DNA of 64,000 bases from Polyodon spathula (lineage: Eukaryota; Chordata; Actinopteri; Acipenseriformes; Polyodontidae). The position numbers and the translations under genes are program-made. How positions within the stretch are numbered: the stretch's first letter is position 1; each line of letters begins with the position of its first letter. The stretch lies in contig NC_054534.1 of the NCBI RefSeq assembly GCF_017654505.1, positions 44,515,726 through 44,579,725 of the forward strand, written 5' to 3'. The notes below the pieces were generated by a model. It worked only from the letters and a program-made list of their open reading frames with translations, made no database searches and was not told where the DNA came from. Positions 10,805 to 20,274 of the stretch are shown here, piece by piece.

Positions 10805-11800
10805 TACCTCATCTGCCTGTAAAGCAAAGCGAATCCTCAGCAAATTTTATAAAGTGCACAGAATTACGTACATCCAACTTATGTAGAGCAATAGCGCTGA
10901 CTATTCTTTCTGTTCCAGCATTAGATACTGGAAGGAATAGAAGTTTCAAAGCCAAACTAGCAATCTTGCATGCAGAGTTATTTCCAACAGTATCTTGATA
11001 ATTGTACAAGTAATACCAGTACTTGGGACATCATTTTTAACATTTTCTAGAATGGGTAGCAGAGAAATATTGTTGTATTCATTTTCAAGTGTTCCAATCA
11101 ATCATTGAACGGGTATTTGATCATCAATGCAGGGGACAGCAAGCATAGGTTTCTTAGCTGCTGTATGTTACCTGGCAAACATTGGCGGACTTGTTAGATA
11201 GAACTGGGTAGACCTCTTTGTCTTGGAATTTCTGATTTATGCATAGATAGACAAGTACTAGACGCAGGAACATGAAATACAATTTAATGATGTCATTGCT
11301 GTACATTTGATAAAGCAGTCCGGCAGCACTGTTTGTCCTGGAAGAACTGGAAATTGAGTTCTAGTTCACCCCATTGATCCAACACACAGTCAGTGACTTT
11401 AAAGTGACCCAACCAGCAGGTGTTTCAAACAGCTGGGATGTTTTGGGGATTTTCTTAAACATTAATGGTTTTGTAAAGCTCTGTAGGCTTCCTGCTGTTT
11501 GCTAAAATGGGCAAACCAATTGTTGGCTTCACAGACTTGAAAATCAATCTTGCAGGGAAACACTTCCAATGCATAACCGCAAGCGAGGTGTAATGAATGG
11601 CAAACACACTTAACCTTTCTTTAACAAAGAAAAAAGAGAATGTGTCTTACCGACCATACGCTAGCTCCATCAATACAAATATTGATGGAACTTTTGTCTT
11701 ATTTCATAATAAACAAGAACCCTGGTCAAATGCATCTGGTGTCAATCATGTGTAATAATAGACAATTTAACCAATCTTGATGAAAAAAAGCAGGCGGGTT
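10805..11800 (-). pseudogene. hAT transposase pseudogene, C-terminal half
   Basis: Read on the minus strand from about 11720 down, fragments in shifting frames match a hAT transposase: ICIDGASVWSV, SVFAIHYTSLA, FKSVKPTIGLPILA, and a VTDCVLDQWGELEL-type segment, with the usual TRWL-like position degraded. It ends in the dimerisation domain (open frame 11009-10809) with LLFLPVSNAGTERIVSA and LDVRNSVHF, corresponding to the conserved A-x-ERxFS and LRN blocks. At least five frame changes or stops are present. The family call is sound; the subfamily is uncertain. Confidence 0.7.
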
Positions 11801-11870
11801 CACCCCTTTAATCTAGAGCCACATTTGCTAAATGCTCAGTTTGCAATTGGAATGCAGAAACAGGTGGTTC

Positions 11871-11899
11871 GGGGGGGGGGGGGGGGGGGGGGGGGGGGG
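11871..11899. repeat. 29-bp poly-G tract
   Basis: Twenty-nine consecutive G residues on the plus strand, flanked by ordinary sequence. It is G-quadruplex-prone and also a likely place for sequencing length error. Confidence 0.9.
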
Positions 11900-12379
11900 T
11901 GAAACTAGGCCTCCTATCATTTTTCCATCAATTAAATCTACTCTATTTAATGCTTAGCCACCTACCCGTAGTTGTCCTATGTTTTTTTTGTTTGGTCTAA
12001 ACCAAAGCAGATTGTAAGACCCATCTGATCTCTCTTAAACCAGCTTAACCACTTCAACTCCAGATGTAAAAATGAAACCCTTTCCCAGGTACCAGATTTT
12101 GAAAATAATAAAAATAATGTTTTCAAAACTGTAATTACTATAAAATGTTAACATATGATGAATAAAACAAATAAATGTGTTTTTCATTAACCCTTTACGC
12201 TGCTGTGCACTACATACCCATGTTCAATATAGAGATAAAAACACTTTTTTTTTTAAACAATGAAAACAAAAATGCTGATAATAACAATAACAATCAGTAA
12301 ACAATAATGATCAAATAAAAATCAAACAACATCAAAACGTGTGCCATTATTGACTTGCTCTGTGCCATTTATTGAAATG

Positions 12380-12515
12380 TTCAACACAACAGAACCCGGG
12401 GTTGCCTTCGTAACCACTGCACATTTTTTTTTGCGTCTTATTTTTTGTTTTCATTTTCGTAGCAGACCCTACACCTTTGTTGCGGTCTCTGCTTCCCTTG
12501 TGTTGGGGGGATAGT
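12380..12515 (-). pseudogene. piggyBac transposase C-terminal cysteine-rich fragment
   Basis: The minus strand reads QRPQQRCRVCYENENKK, then a frame change. This resembles the cross-brace cysteine-rich end of piggyBac transposases (RCxVCY), which aids DNA binding. Later cysteines are mostly lost. Its place next to the left terminal repeat fits the element's order, with the C-terminus at the left end. Confidence 0.5.
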
Positions 12516-12534
12516 CACAAATGCATGTACATAG

Positions 12535-12592
12535 CAGGGCTGAGGTGCTGTGTGGAATGGCAGTGGGACACAGTGGGTGTGGACCCTCCCCC
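12535..12592 (+). repeat. 57-bp direct repeat, copy 1
   Basis: CAGGGCTGAGGTGCTGTGTGG and the following bases to GGGTGTGGACCC recur almost unchanged at 13886-13944 in the same orientation, 1.35 kb away. Confidence 0.9.
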
Positions 12593-12799
12593 GACTTTCA
12601 TTGCACATTCCACAATACTAGCACTGCCTTAGAGAATGAAACCTGAAACACTAGACTGAGAAACTGAGAATGGGAAACTTGACATACGCACGTATATGGT
12701 ACTGTAAAAGGGTTGGTGCAAGGGGTTGACATACGCATGTAACTGTATGGTACTGGATGCCGTTTCATTTGACGTTTACCCAAAAGTAACACTCATGTA

Positions 12800-13885
12800 T
12801 TCATCCAAGACCACAACTTCTCAAATTCTCGTTTCTAAAAAATCTTTTACCTCATGAACTTTCTTCAGACTTAGAAGTCAGGATTTCATATAATAGCAGA
12901 AAGTTTTAGGCTGCTTCAAACCAGGGTCGATCAAGGGCCCGACGAAGTCTGGTTTAGCGGTAGGTAAGGAGGAACAGATGCATTACAGAGGCAAATCTCT
13001 CGAGCACCTGACACCCAACGAAGTTGTTTTTAAGAGTTCCATATGGACGGTGGGTTCTTCAATTAGAAGTGACCGTGAAGATTTGCTAAAAAACCCTTCT
13101 GAAAACTGGCAACCTTATTTGAATAGGTTTTGGGAAGAATTTTGTCTTTGTGTTAGGCAAATCCATCGTTAGCTCTAGAGTTAAATAAGAGATTCCGTTG
13201 AGGTAGAGACGTCTTGGACAGAAAGGAGGTTTTATCGCTGTCGATGAGCAGTCGACAAGTCGTCGGGGTTAGTCGGTCTTCCGTCAGACAGTATCCTTAT
13301 GTTAGGGCTGTCGATCCTGAAGTTTTGTCGTACAGGGACCAGGTCGGTCGTAACATGGTCGGTCGTATTTGGTTCTTCTCGTGGAGAAACTAAAAAAGTT
13401 CTCTAATTTCGAAAAATACGTTGGACAACGACTGTAATAAGAGTCGGAAAAAGTCCCTTGTCGCATAATCTGTTGAACGGTAAACTGGAGAGAGATCTGT
13501 GGAAAAGCTGTTCACGTACATCGTTATTGGTTTTGGTCTTGCTCTGAGTTTCCCTCTCTCTGAGCGGACAAACCTTTAAAATCGAGTTGTCTCGTGTGTG
13601 TCAACACTTCAAGGTCTTTGAAGACCAGAATTACTGTCATCGAAGAGTCTGGGATGGTAATTCAGAGGACACACAGTACGTGAGGAGAAACGTCTGGATC
13701 TTAGTTGTCGTCCTCAAAGTACCATTAACTAGACTCTGATGCGTATAACTATCACAGAGTTCAACAGGACAGATTTCAGTGTGAGATCCAGTATTTGATC
13801 GGACGGGTCGATGTGGAACCGCATCGCGACCCACCTTGGCATAGCGCTGGGCAGTTTCACAAAAAGGGAGGTCATCTACCATACG
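12800..13885. other. CpG-rich segment of unknown origin inside the piggyBac element
   Basis: The segment matches no family I recognise in either orientation. Its dinucleotides are unusual: in 13201-13500 I count about 26 CpG against about 7 GpC, whereas vertebrate DNA normally shows strong CpG loss. The open frame at 12978-13172 (LEHLTPNEVVFKSS and following) has no recognised homologue. The copies of a 57-bp direct repeat lie on either side. Confidence 0.4.
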
Positions 13886-13944
13886 CAGGGGCTGAGGTGC
13901 TGTGTGGAATGGCAGTGGGACACAGTGGGTGTGGAACCCCCCCC
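13886..13944 (+). repeat. 57-bp direct repeat, copy 2
   Basis: Second copy of the block at 12535-12592, with a small C-run length difference at its right end. Confidence 0.9.
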
Positions 13945-13985
13945 TTGGCATTAAATATTTTAGTGCTGCAGACGGTTTACCTAAC

Positions 13986-14150
13986 TGTGACAGGTTGGCT
14001 CGAGTGGTGACGTACCCAGACAAGGAAGCTGACACAGAAGCAGGTATTTGCTGGGTTAAAAGCGCTGGTGCGTGTGTCTATTTAAACAAATGCAATTCAA
14101 TAAATCAAAAACTTTTACACTTGCTGTTTAAAACTATTTTTTTCACAGTA
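13986..14150 (-). mobile_element. Partial LTR (U5 side)
   Basis: Begins TGTGACAGGTTGGCTCGAGTGGTGACG, closely similar to the first bases of the LTR at 8657. Homology fades after about 150 bp, so only the terminal part of a minus-orientation LTR remains. Confidence 0.5.
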
Positions 14151-14681
14151 AAACAGGTTTAAAAGGCCCTGCATATCAACCGGACACTCAGTATGCATCT
14201 CCAGCCAAGCCCCACTGCTTGTTTGCTGTATTTATCACATACCTCTTCATAGTAGTGCATACTGATAAATCCTATCCTGGTCACTCATTTTATCACCAAA
14301 CTCCTCAATAATGCGATCATTATTTTATTCCTGTAACATCTCAAAAAGCTCTGCAAATGTCAGTGATTCCTTGAGCGCTGGATGCGGAAGCAGTTATCTT
14401 GTTTTTTTTATATCCGTGTTAGGTCTGTGGTGTAGGGCCTCTGTGTATTACTCAGATCTTCCCCTTTTTTCGGCTTCTCTCGGCTCCTATCATTCTCACT
14501 CGGCCATTGAAAGGTCTTCTCTGCTTTTTCCGGAGAAAAAATGACTAGGGACCTGTGCTTGATATTTTTTTGATGATGTCAAACAGGGTCTGACATCGGA
14601 CTGAAAAGGAAAAATTGTAGTGTTGAGTCTGGTCCAACACAGGACCGCAAAGGGTTGAAGTCCCAAAAGTCTCAGTCATAG

Positions 14682-15800
14682 TCACTGCCGAGGAACAAAG
14701 GCAACAATGGGTCCAATTGTGGCAGCCAGTGGAAATGCTAGAAGTGGAAATTCAAAGGCAATGCTGACAGCGGCAAGACAGGCTCCTCCAACCAAGGCAA
14801 TTCTGTCTACAGGAATGCTGACAGCGACAATACCATCAGCGCACATTCTGACAGCGCCATAGCTGGCTCCTCCAGCAAATGCAATGCTGCCAGCCGGAAT
14901 GCTGTAGGCGGTGTAAGACAGGGCTAAAATGGTCCCTAGGAAGGCGATGGCACGTGCGGAACTTGGAGAGGTGATGCCGAGACTGGAGCCCCCAGCCAAG
15001 AAGGCAGCAGTGGGAACTCCACTTCTCCCTCTAGTGGTTGTGCTGGGAGCAGCAGATAGTTCTTCCATGGCATTGAAGCTGGGAGTGGCAGGTAGTCCTC
15101 CTCCTGTGCTGGAGACAGCGGCAGGGCTTTTCCCTCTTACACTGGAAACAGTGGTGGGGCTTCTCCCTCTCACTCTGGTTGGTGGAGGCGGAAACAGCAG
15201 GCACACTTCCTCGGCTGAGGGAGGCGGAAACAGCAGAAAATCTCCCTCTGCTGGTGGTTGGACCTTGGGTCTGTGAGCTTCCCCTTCTTGGACGGTGGAT
15301 GCACCCACTCCCCCCTTCTGGGCTCTGGACACACCAGCGCCCCCCTTTTGAGCACTGGACACTCGGGCTCCCCCCTTTTGGGCACTGAATGCTGGGGCTC
15401 CTCCCACTTGGGCGAAGGATGTTCAGGCTCCTCCCACTTGGGCATAGGATGTTCAGGCTCCTCCCACTTAGGCGTAGGATTTTCTGGCTCCTCCCACTTG
15501 GGTGTAGGACTTTCAGACTCCTCCCACTTGGGCGTAGGATGTTCATTCTCCTCCAAATTGGGCCTAGGGCGTTCAGGCTCCTCCCACTTGGGCGTTGTCG
15601 ACGACCGGGTCTGGTCTACATCCCAGAACCATTCTGCAGCATCCCCAAACAGGCCCATGTTCTAAACTTCATTATAGCATTGGTCTCCATAAGGGCAGTC
15701 CTCCCAGTTGTGCCCAAGCTCTCCACATGTGCCATACAGGGGAGCCCATTCAGTCCTCCACTGATTCTTTTTGCCTGCCCAGTCCGGGGATCCAAACTGA
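14682..15800 (-). pseudogene. Gag-like zinc-knuckle protein with tandem repeats, broken
   Basis: Reading from about 15790 downwards, the first block is a CCHC zinc knuckle (CGELGHNWEDC) whose first cysteine is replaced by Tyr. A TAG follows at about 15660. The same frame then runs 15658-15170 with seven copies of a 10-residue PTPKWEEPEH-like repeat, then PKRGEPE-type variants. After a frameshift near 15270 the frame to 14682 has QPPAEGDFLLFPPP and SAEEVCLLFPPPP, matching modules in the element at 42.2 kb. It then becomes Ala/Gly/Ser-rich with hydrophobic stretches. A nucleocapsid-like RNA-binding role is inferred from the knuckle; the repeat function is unknown. Confidence 0.6.
15388..15600 (-). 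repeat. 30-bp coding minisatellite
   Basis: Seven imperfect copies of a 30-bp unit (GGCTCCTCCCACTTGGGCGT plus AGGATGTTCA on the plus strand). The unit length is a multiple of three, so the minus-strand frame stays open and encodes a 10-residue Pro/Lys/Trp/Glu repeat. Confidence 0.9.
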
Positions 15801-15888
15801 GTCAGAACCTGGGACTACCACCTCCTCCCAGGTACCCCCTGTTGCTGCCTCTTTCTTTCCATCCTCTTCCGTGGTCCAGGAGGCGCTA

Positions 15889-15906
15889 AATCCCACCTTC
15901 ACACCA
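15889..15906 (-). promoter_or_regulatory. Retroelement primer-binding site (tRNA-Leu-like)
   Basis: Two bases inside the 5' LTR the minus strand reads TGGTGTGAAGGTGGGATT. TGG pairs with a tRNA CCA end, and the rest resembles the complement of a tRNA-Leu 3' end. The related element at 42980-42996 has a comparable site. Confidence 0.6.
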
Positions 15907-15908
15907 CG

Positions 15909-16551
15909 TGTGACAGGACGGCTGAGGGCGGTAACATCATGCCAGAAGCAGGAACTACAAACACACAGGCAGTACTCGGGTGCAAAGTGCACTGCAGCAC
16001 TATTTTTATTAACACAAAAATAATAAAAAAGCTTGAACACTGTTCACCGAGTAAAAATTCAAAAGGCAAACAAAAACAAATCACAAACACAAAAATAGAC
16101 CTAAGGTCAAGCTGGGCAGTTGCCTTCAATATTTCTTACTTCTTGTATTTTTAGTTTCATTTTTGCTCCAAAAACACCACCCAGAACGTAGAGCGCTGCA
16201 ACCTTTTATGCTGGTGACCATCTCCCGTTTAGCAACAAATGAATCAATTAATTAAAATCGGGAGATGGTCACCTTCTGCATAGGGTTTAGTGGCATGATG
16301 CGTCCTCATCCAAGCTGCCTAACATTAACAAACACGGCTGCATATTTTACATAAATACATTAAAATCAAACAATAACAACACTAACAAAACACTTGTTTA
16401 AATACACCCAAAACAATACCTTTTAAAATAATAGTACAGTACACCAAAATATATTTAAAATGATAATACAATAAAACGCAACACATTTAATCAGCAGGGC
16501 TTTGCCCTGCCCCCTTTTATATGTACAGGGCATTTTCTCCACCCTGCCACA
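15909..16551 (-). mobile_element. 5' LTR of the pol-less element
   Basis: A 643-bp LTR with TGTGGCAG...TGTCACA termini on the minus strand. It contains a perfect 15-bp hairpin (16213-16227 with 16259-16273, 31-nt loop) directly upstream of a CATAAAAGGT TATA box at 16201-16210. It resembles the solo LTR at 51676-52163. Confidence 0.75.
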
Positions 16552-18300
16552 GGGATAAAAAATGATAAGTGCTAACTGTAAGAATAATTCACTATTTTCG
16601 AGTGCTGTTAGGGGGATGTTTATGTGGAAGGGAATTTGTAATTATGAAAACTTTTGTTTTTACATTATGTTAATGTATGATTGTTTTTTTCTTTAACTAA
16701 ACTGAAATGACAAGTCATTACATTGAAATGTGTAATACTATAATTAACTCATTGTTAAAAATATTGCTGGGTAATAAAACAGCATTCGCTTTTCTGTTGA
16801 ATTGTTCTGACTGTGGTTTAGTTGATGAATCAATAGTTTTCTGCAGACTTGTAGCTTAAGCTGTGGATTTCTTAATAAAAATATTATATATTATATCTGC
16901 CCCTCACTTCCCTTCTCTTCAATGCCACACAGCCACTTTTAGTTAGAAGATTCATAGAATTCATTAATTAAAAGAATAAAGGGTGACATCACAGAAATGT
17001 TTTAATTCAAACAAAAATCATACCTAGCAACATGAGGATGTCAACTAAAATGTCTAATTCCCTGAGAACTCAAGAAATGATGCCTCAAGAAATGATCCCT
17101 ATGTTATTTAAAAAATAGTTTTCTACAGTCCCACAAAAATATTTAATAAGTTTGAGAGAACTGTTTTTTGTGCATGACTATATACTGTTTATTCCCTACC
17201 ATGCTACCTCATAATGCCTGTTATTATTGTTGGTTGTAAACCTATTAAAAACGCATTTAACACATTGTAAACCCATTTTAAACACACTAAACCATTTTAA
17301 AAGTCTGAATAAAAATACATTTAATGGCATGATAAAAAAGAATATCAATGCTTTATGTGTTGCGGTTAACTTTACCCATTTTAACTTTTTTAATGCTTGC
17401 TTAATAGCTTTCAAAGGCTGCTCTGTCTCTTCTAGCAGGTTCAGTTGCCCAGTATTATACAACATGCACACTTAGATAGCATCTGTTTTATAGAGAATAT
17501 TATTTCAGTCATCCGGCTGAGAGAACAATTCTGCAATGTGAATATGGCTTTAAGATTAGGGTTAAACAAAAGGTTTGGGGTAAAATTGTGATTTATTGTA
17601 AGGATTTTCACAATTAAAAGTGGAGATCAAACATTACAAAAAACGTGACTCATTATGTGCCTGAATTAAAGATCAGAGTTGGCTGTGCATCGCACTAATG
17701 GTCTGTTAGCATACAGACTTTGAGAAGTTGAGAAAAATAAATGTCCAAAAATAATATCAGTTAGAATGCTTTTGAAAAAATAACAACGAATTAGCTAATA
17801 ATTACTGCACAATTTATTTCCAGTGATTTGGCTAGTCTGTAAAGAAGTTTGTAAATTTAATTTCTTATGATTCCTAATGAATGCATAGGATTATTACAAT
17901 GTTATATTTATGTATGTTCTATTTAGCTTGAGAACTCACTGCTGTTATAAACATGATTGAATTCAGAACTGGCATGTATATGTAGCTTATAAATAAAATA
18001 AATACAATTCTGTTGTACATAACTTTGAACACCAAAAAAAAAAAAAATTGTTAAATGTAGTATGCACTTAATGATCAACAAACCCTGACGGAAGTAAAAT
18101 ATTTGCTAATTATTACATTTCTGCTAATAATGTTGTTACGCAATGCATAATAAAAAAATTATAAACACGATTTTACACAACAGTTGTCATAGCATCAGAA
18201 ACCATATGACCAATATTTAATTTTTCAAACACTCGCTTCTGTAATAAAATATCTAAAAGTAAGGAAGCTAGCAATGAGCTACCGAAAATACTTTACAACA
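16552..18300. other. No gene recognised
   Basis: AT-rich unique-looking sequence. Open frames at 17196-17475 have no motif and low-complexity composition. Confidence 0.5.
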
Positions 18301-18301
18301 A

Positions 18302-18681
18302 TTACCTTCTACTAATCTCTGTGTATGGAGCCAACAATTCCATCACTTTCATGTACTGCTCCTCTTTCTAACGTTCTGCCCTGACCGCTCTTGCCCTGTC
18401 ACGCTTCTTTCTCTGATATGTGTCTCCAGGTTAGGCCATTGTTTCTTTACTTCCTCGACTACAATTGAAATAAAAAGTATATGCTTGTAATAACCTATAC
18501 TGCACAAAACCCACGTGTTTATGTATGCTGTCAGTTCATAATTTCATGTTTTATAATACATATCATTCATGCCCAAGTCCACAGCAATGTCTTGCCATAT
18601 GTTTTCTTTTTTTTTCAAAGTCTTTGTAATCTTATCATAAAGTAATTTTTGTTTGGCGATGCACACAATTAGATTTTCCAT
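18302..18681 (-). pseudogene. MADF-domain pseudogene with probable intron
   Basis: The first exon runs from the ATG at 18681 to about 18560: MENLIVCIAKQKLLYDK, then ENIWQDIAVDLGM, fitting the start and middle of a MADF domain (DNA-binding, Myb/SANT-like). A GT dinucleotide follows at 18559, and an acceptor (pyrimidine-rich, ending GTAG) at 18459-18460 leads into EEVKKQWPNL. A one-base change shifts the frame, after which DTYQRKKRDRARAVRAER, a stop, and KEEQYMKVMELLAPYTEISRR follow. The proposed 101-bp intron does not keep phase perfectly, so splice positions are approximate. Such genes accompany Harbinger-type transposons or are host factors. This one is broken. Confidence 0.6.
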
Positions 18682-18689
18682 TTTTTTCA

Positions 18690-19900
18690 GGGAACTGCAA
18701 GAATCCATGTGTCTTCCCAGTCGTTTTTAATTGGTCAATGTAATTATGTCAATTATTATCAAATCGAACTTGTTTCGAGTCCAAAATTGCCGCATCAAAA
18801 TTGTACGATAATTACAGACTGAGTGTGCAAGATGCAATAGGGAATGCATGTGATCTTTTTTTCTGTTTAAAGATAAAGCATAATTTAAAGCATGTTAAAT
18901 TTGGGTGCGTTATCGGACCCGGTGTGCAATGGCCTTTATACTGAAGAATCTGTTTATTTAGCTCAATCTAAACAAATTATCCTAGGCACCCCTTCTTGTC
19001 TTCTCCGCTGTTGAATGGAGCAGCGGTTTGCGGCCAAAGAGATTCATTTATTTATTTATTTTACAGTAAACAGTATCCTTCAAGTAACCTCAAAGATCAC
19101 CCAATGTAAATTTGCATTCTGAAACTGTTTTAGTTCCTCAGGCAGAAAAACAAAAGAATATGCTTAGTTTGGTACATTTCTGGTGTAAATTACAATAATT
19201 ACTATACATAATCATATAATACTGTAAAAGAAAATCCACTTCAAACATACACTAAACAGGTCTGGGGATTAAAGTAAAAAGCCATAACATGATTATTTAT
19301 TTTTTTAACAGATTATTGTTTCATATTAAAATATTTTTTACATTTTCAACATAATATAATTTGGAAGACCAGGCAGGCTGTATCAAAATTGAAATTATTT
19401 CCAGCTGGAATGATTTCAAATAATAAATCTGAATACAGAACTATATCAGGGTACATCTAAATGGATTATGCAGATAACATGCGCGTAATGTCCTTTTTGC
19501 TTTATATCAAAAAGGCCATTCTGCCAGATTACTGAAGCATAAAATCAATGCCTTTTATTGATATATGGCTGTTATTCTACCCTGAGTGGTTTTGTTCTTT
19601 GGTTGTGAAGTCACAAAGCTACATTTATTGAAACCCCTGCATTGCAATGAGGTTGGCTCCCACAGTGTGTCAGTGTAATTGGAAATGAGTTGGGTGTTTA
19701 AACACTTTACAGCATGGATACTAACACAAACGTTACATACAAGCAGTATTGGTCTTTTTTTTTGGGGGGGGTCTTTTTGCAAAACTCAAAAAATGGTAAT
19801 TCAAAAGTATTCTATGATAGTGTTGTCTATAGTGTGCTAGGAATTTCAATATGATAATGCAGAATCTAATTCTATGAAAGTCTAGAAAATGCTAGATTGT
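18690..19900. other. No gene recognised
   Basis: AT-rich with a short (TTTA)n array near 19050-19062. No coding or transposon signal was found. Confidence 0.5.
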
Positions 19901-19923
19901 AGGCGAACAGGGTTAGACATAGG

Positions 19924-20271
19924 ATGAAAGCTATCATTAACAATAAGTCAATATTGGAAAAAGTAAAGAGCTATGTGAAGACCTTAGGTAGAACATTTTT
20001 TATTGCCATAAAGCTGGAGAAAGATACAAGAAGATTTATTTCCAAGCATTTGAGTATCCCAATTTCAACTATTGTTTCTACTATCAAGAAGTACAAGACT
20101 CATGGTACTGTCACAATGCTCCCTTGGTCTGGAAGAAAGAAGGCTCTTTCACCAAGAACAAGTAGAAGAATTGTGAGGAAGGTTAATAACAATCTGAGAT
20201 TGACTGTCAAAGATATTCAAAGTCAATTGGCTGCAACTGGGACTGCAGTTTCCATTTCAACAATAGGTTAG
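19924..20271 (+). pseudogene. Tc1-like transposase N-terminal fragment
   Basis: An open frame of 115 codons holding the paired-like DNA-binding region of a Tc1 transposase: SKHLSIPISTIVSTIKKYKT, HGTVTMLPWSGRKKALSPR, TSRRIVRKVNNNLRLTVKDI, QSQLAATGTAVSISTI. It stops where the linker to the catalytic domain should begin, and the whole DDE domain is absent. A Tc1-type right end (GGGGGTGAATACACTTATCTCA at about 21143-21164) may be the far end of the same insertion after internal loss. Confidence 0.85.
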
Positions 20272-20274
20272 AGT

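Larger units (their letters stand above)
12191..14654 (-). mobile_element. Rearranged piggyBac-like transposon
   Basis: The left end is TTAA (12187-12190) followed by CCCTTTACGCTGCTGTG. The right end, read inward on the minus strand, is CCCTTTGCGGTCCTGTG, flanked by TTGA (14655-14658), one change from TTAA. The subterminal sequence at 14585-14640 is also of piggyBac type, with repeated GGTCTGACAT/GGTCCAACA blocks. The transposase should read on the minus strand. Only a degraded C-terminal zinc-finger part is recognisable at about 12380-12510. The interior contains a partial LTR, a 57-bp duplicated block and an unexplained segment, so it is a mosaic. Confidence 0.7.
14659..16551 (-). mobile_element. 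Pol-less LTR retroelement, 5' half
   Basis: On the minus strand the order is 5' LTR (16551 to 15909), primer-binding site (about 15906-15889), a gag-like zinc-knuckle frame with tandem repeats, and an end at about 14659 next to the piggyBac terminus. No protease, RT, RNase H or integrase sequence is seen, and the 3' LTR is missing. It is the same type as the complete element at 40538-43605, with related gag modules and a related primer site. It would have needed another element's enzymes to move. Confidence 0.7.

Noticed and set aside
13637..14035. 132-codon minus-strand frame
   Set aside because: It crosses the 57-bp repeat, the odd CpG-rich segment and the start of a partial LTR, so it is a chance joining of unrelated pieces.
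15389..16023. Plus-strand frames over the 30-bp repeat and LTR
   Set aside because: They are shadows of the minus-strand tandem repeat and run into the LTR; no motif.
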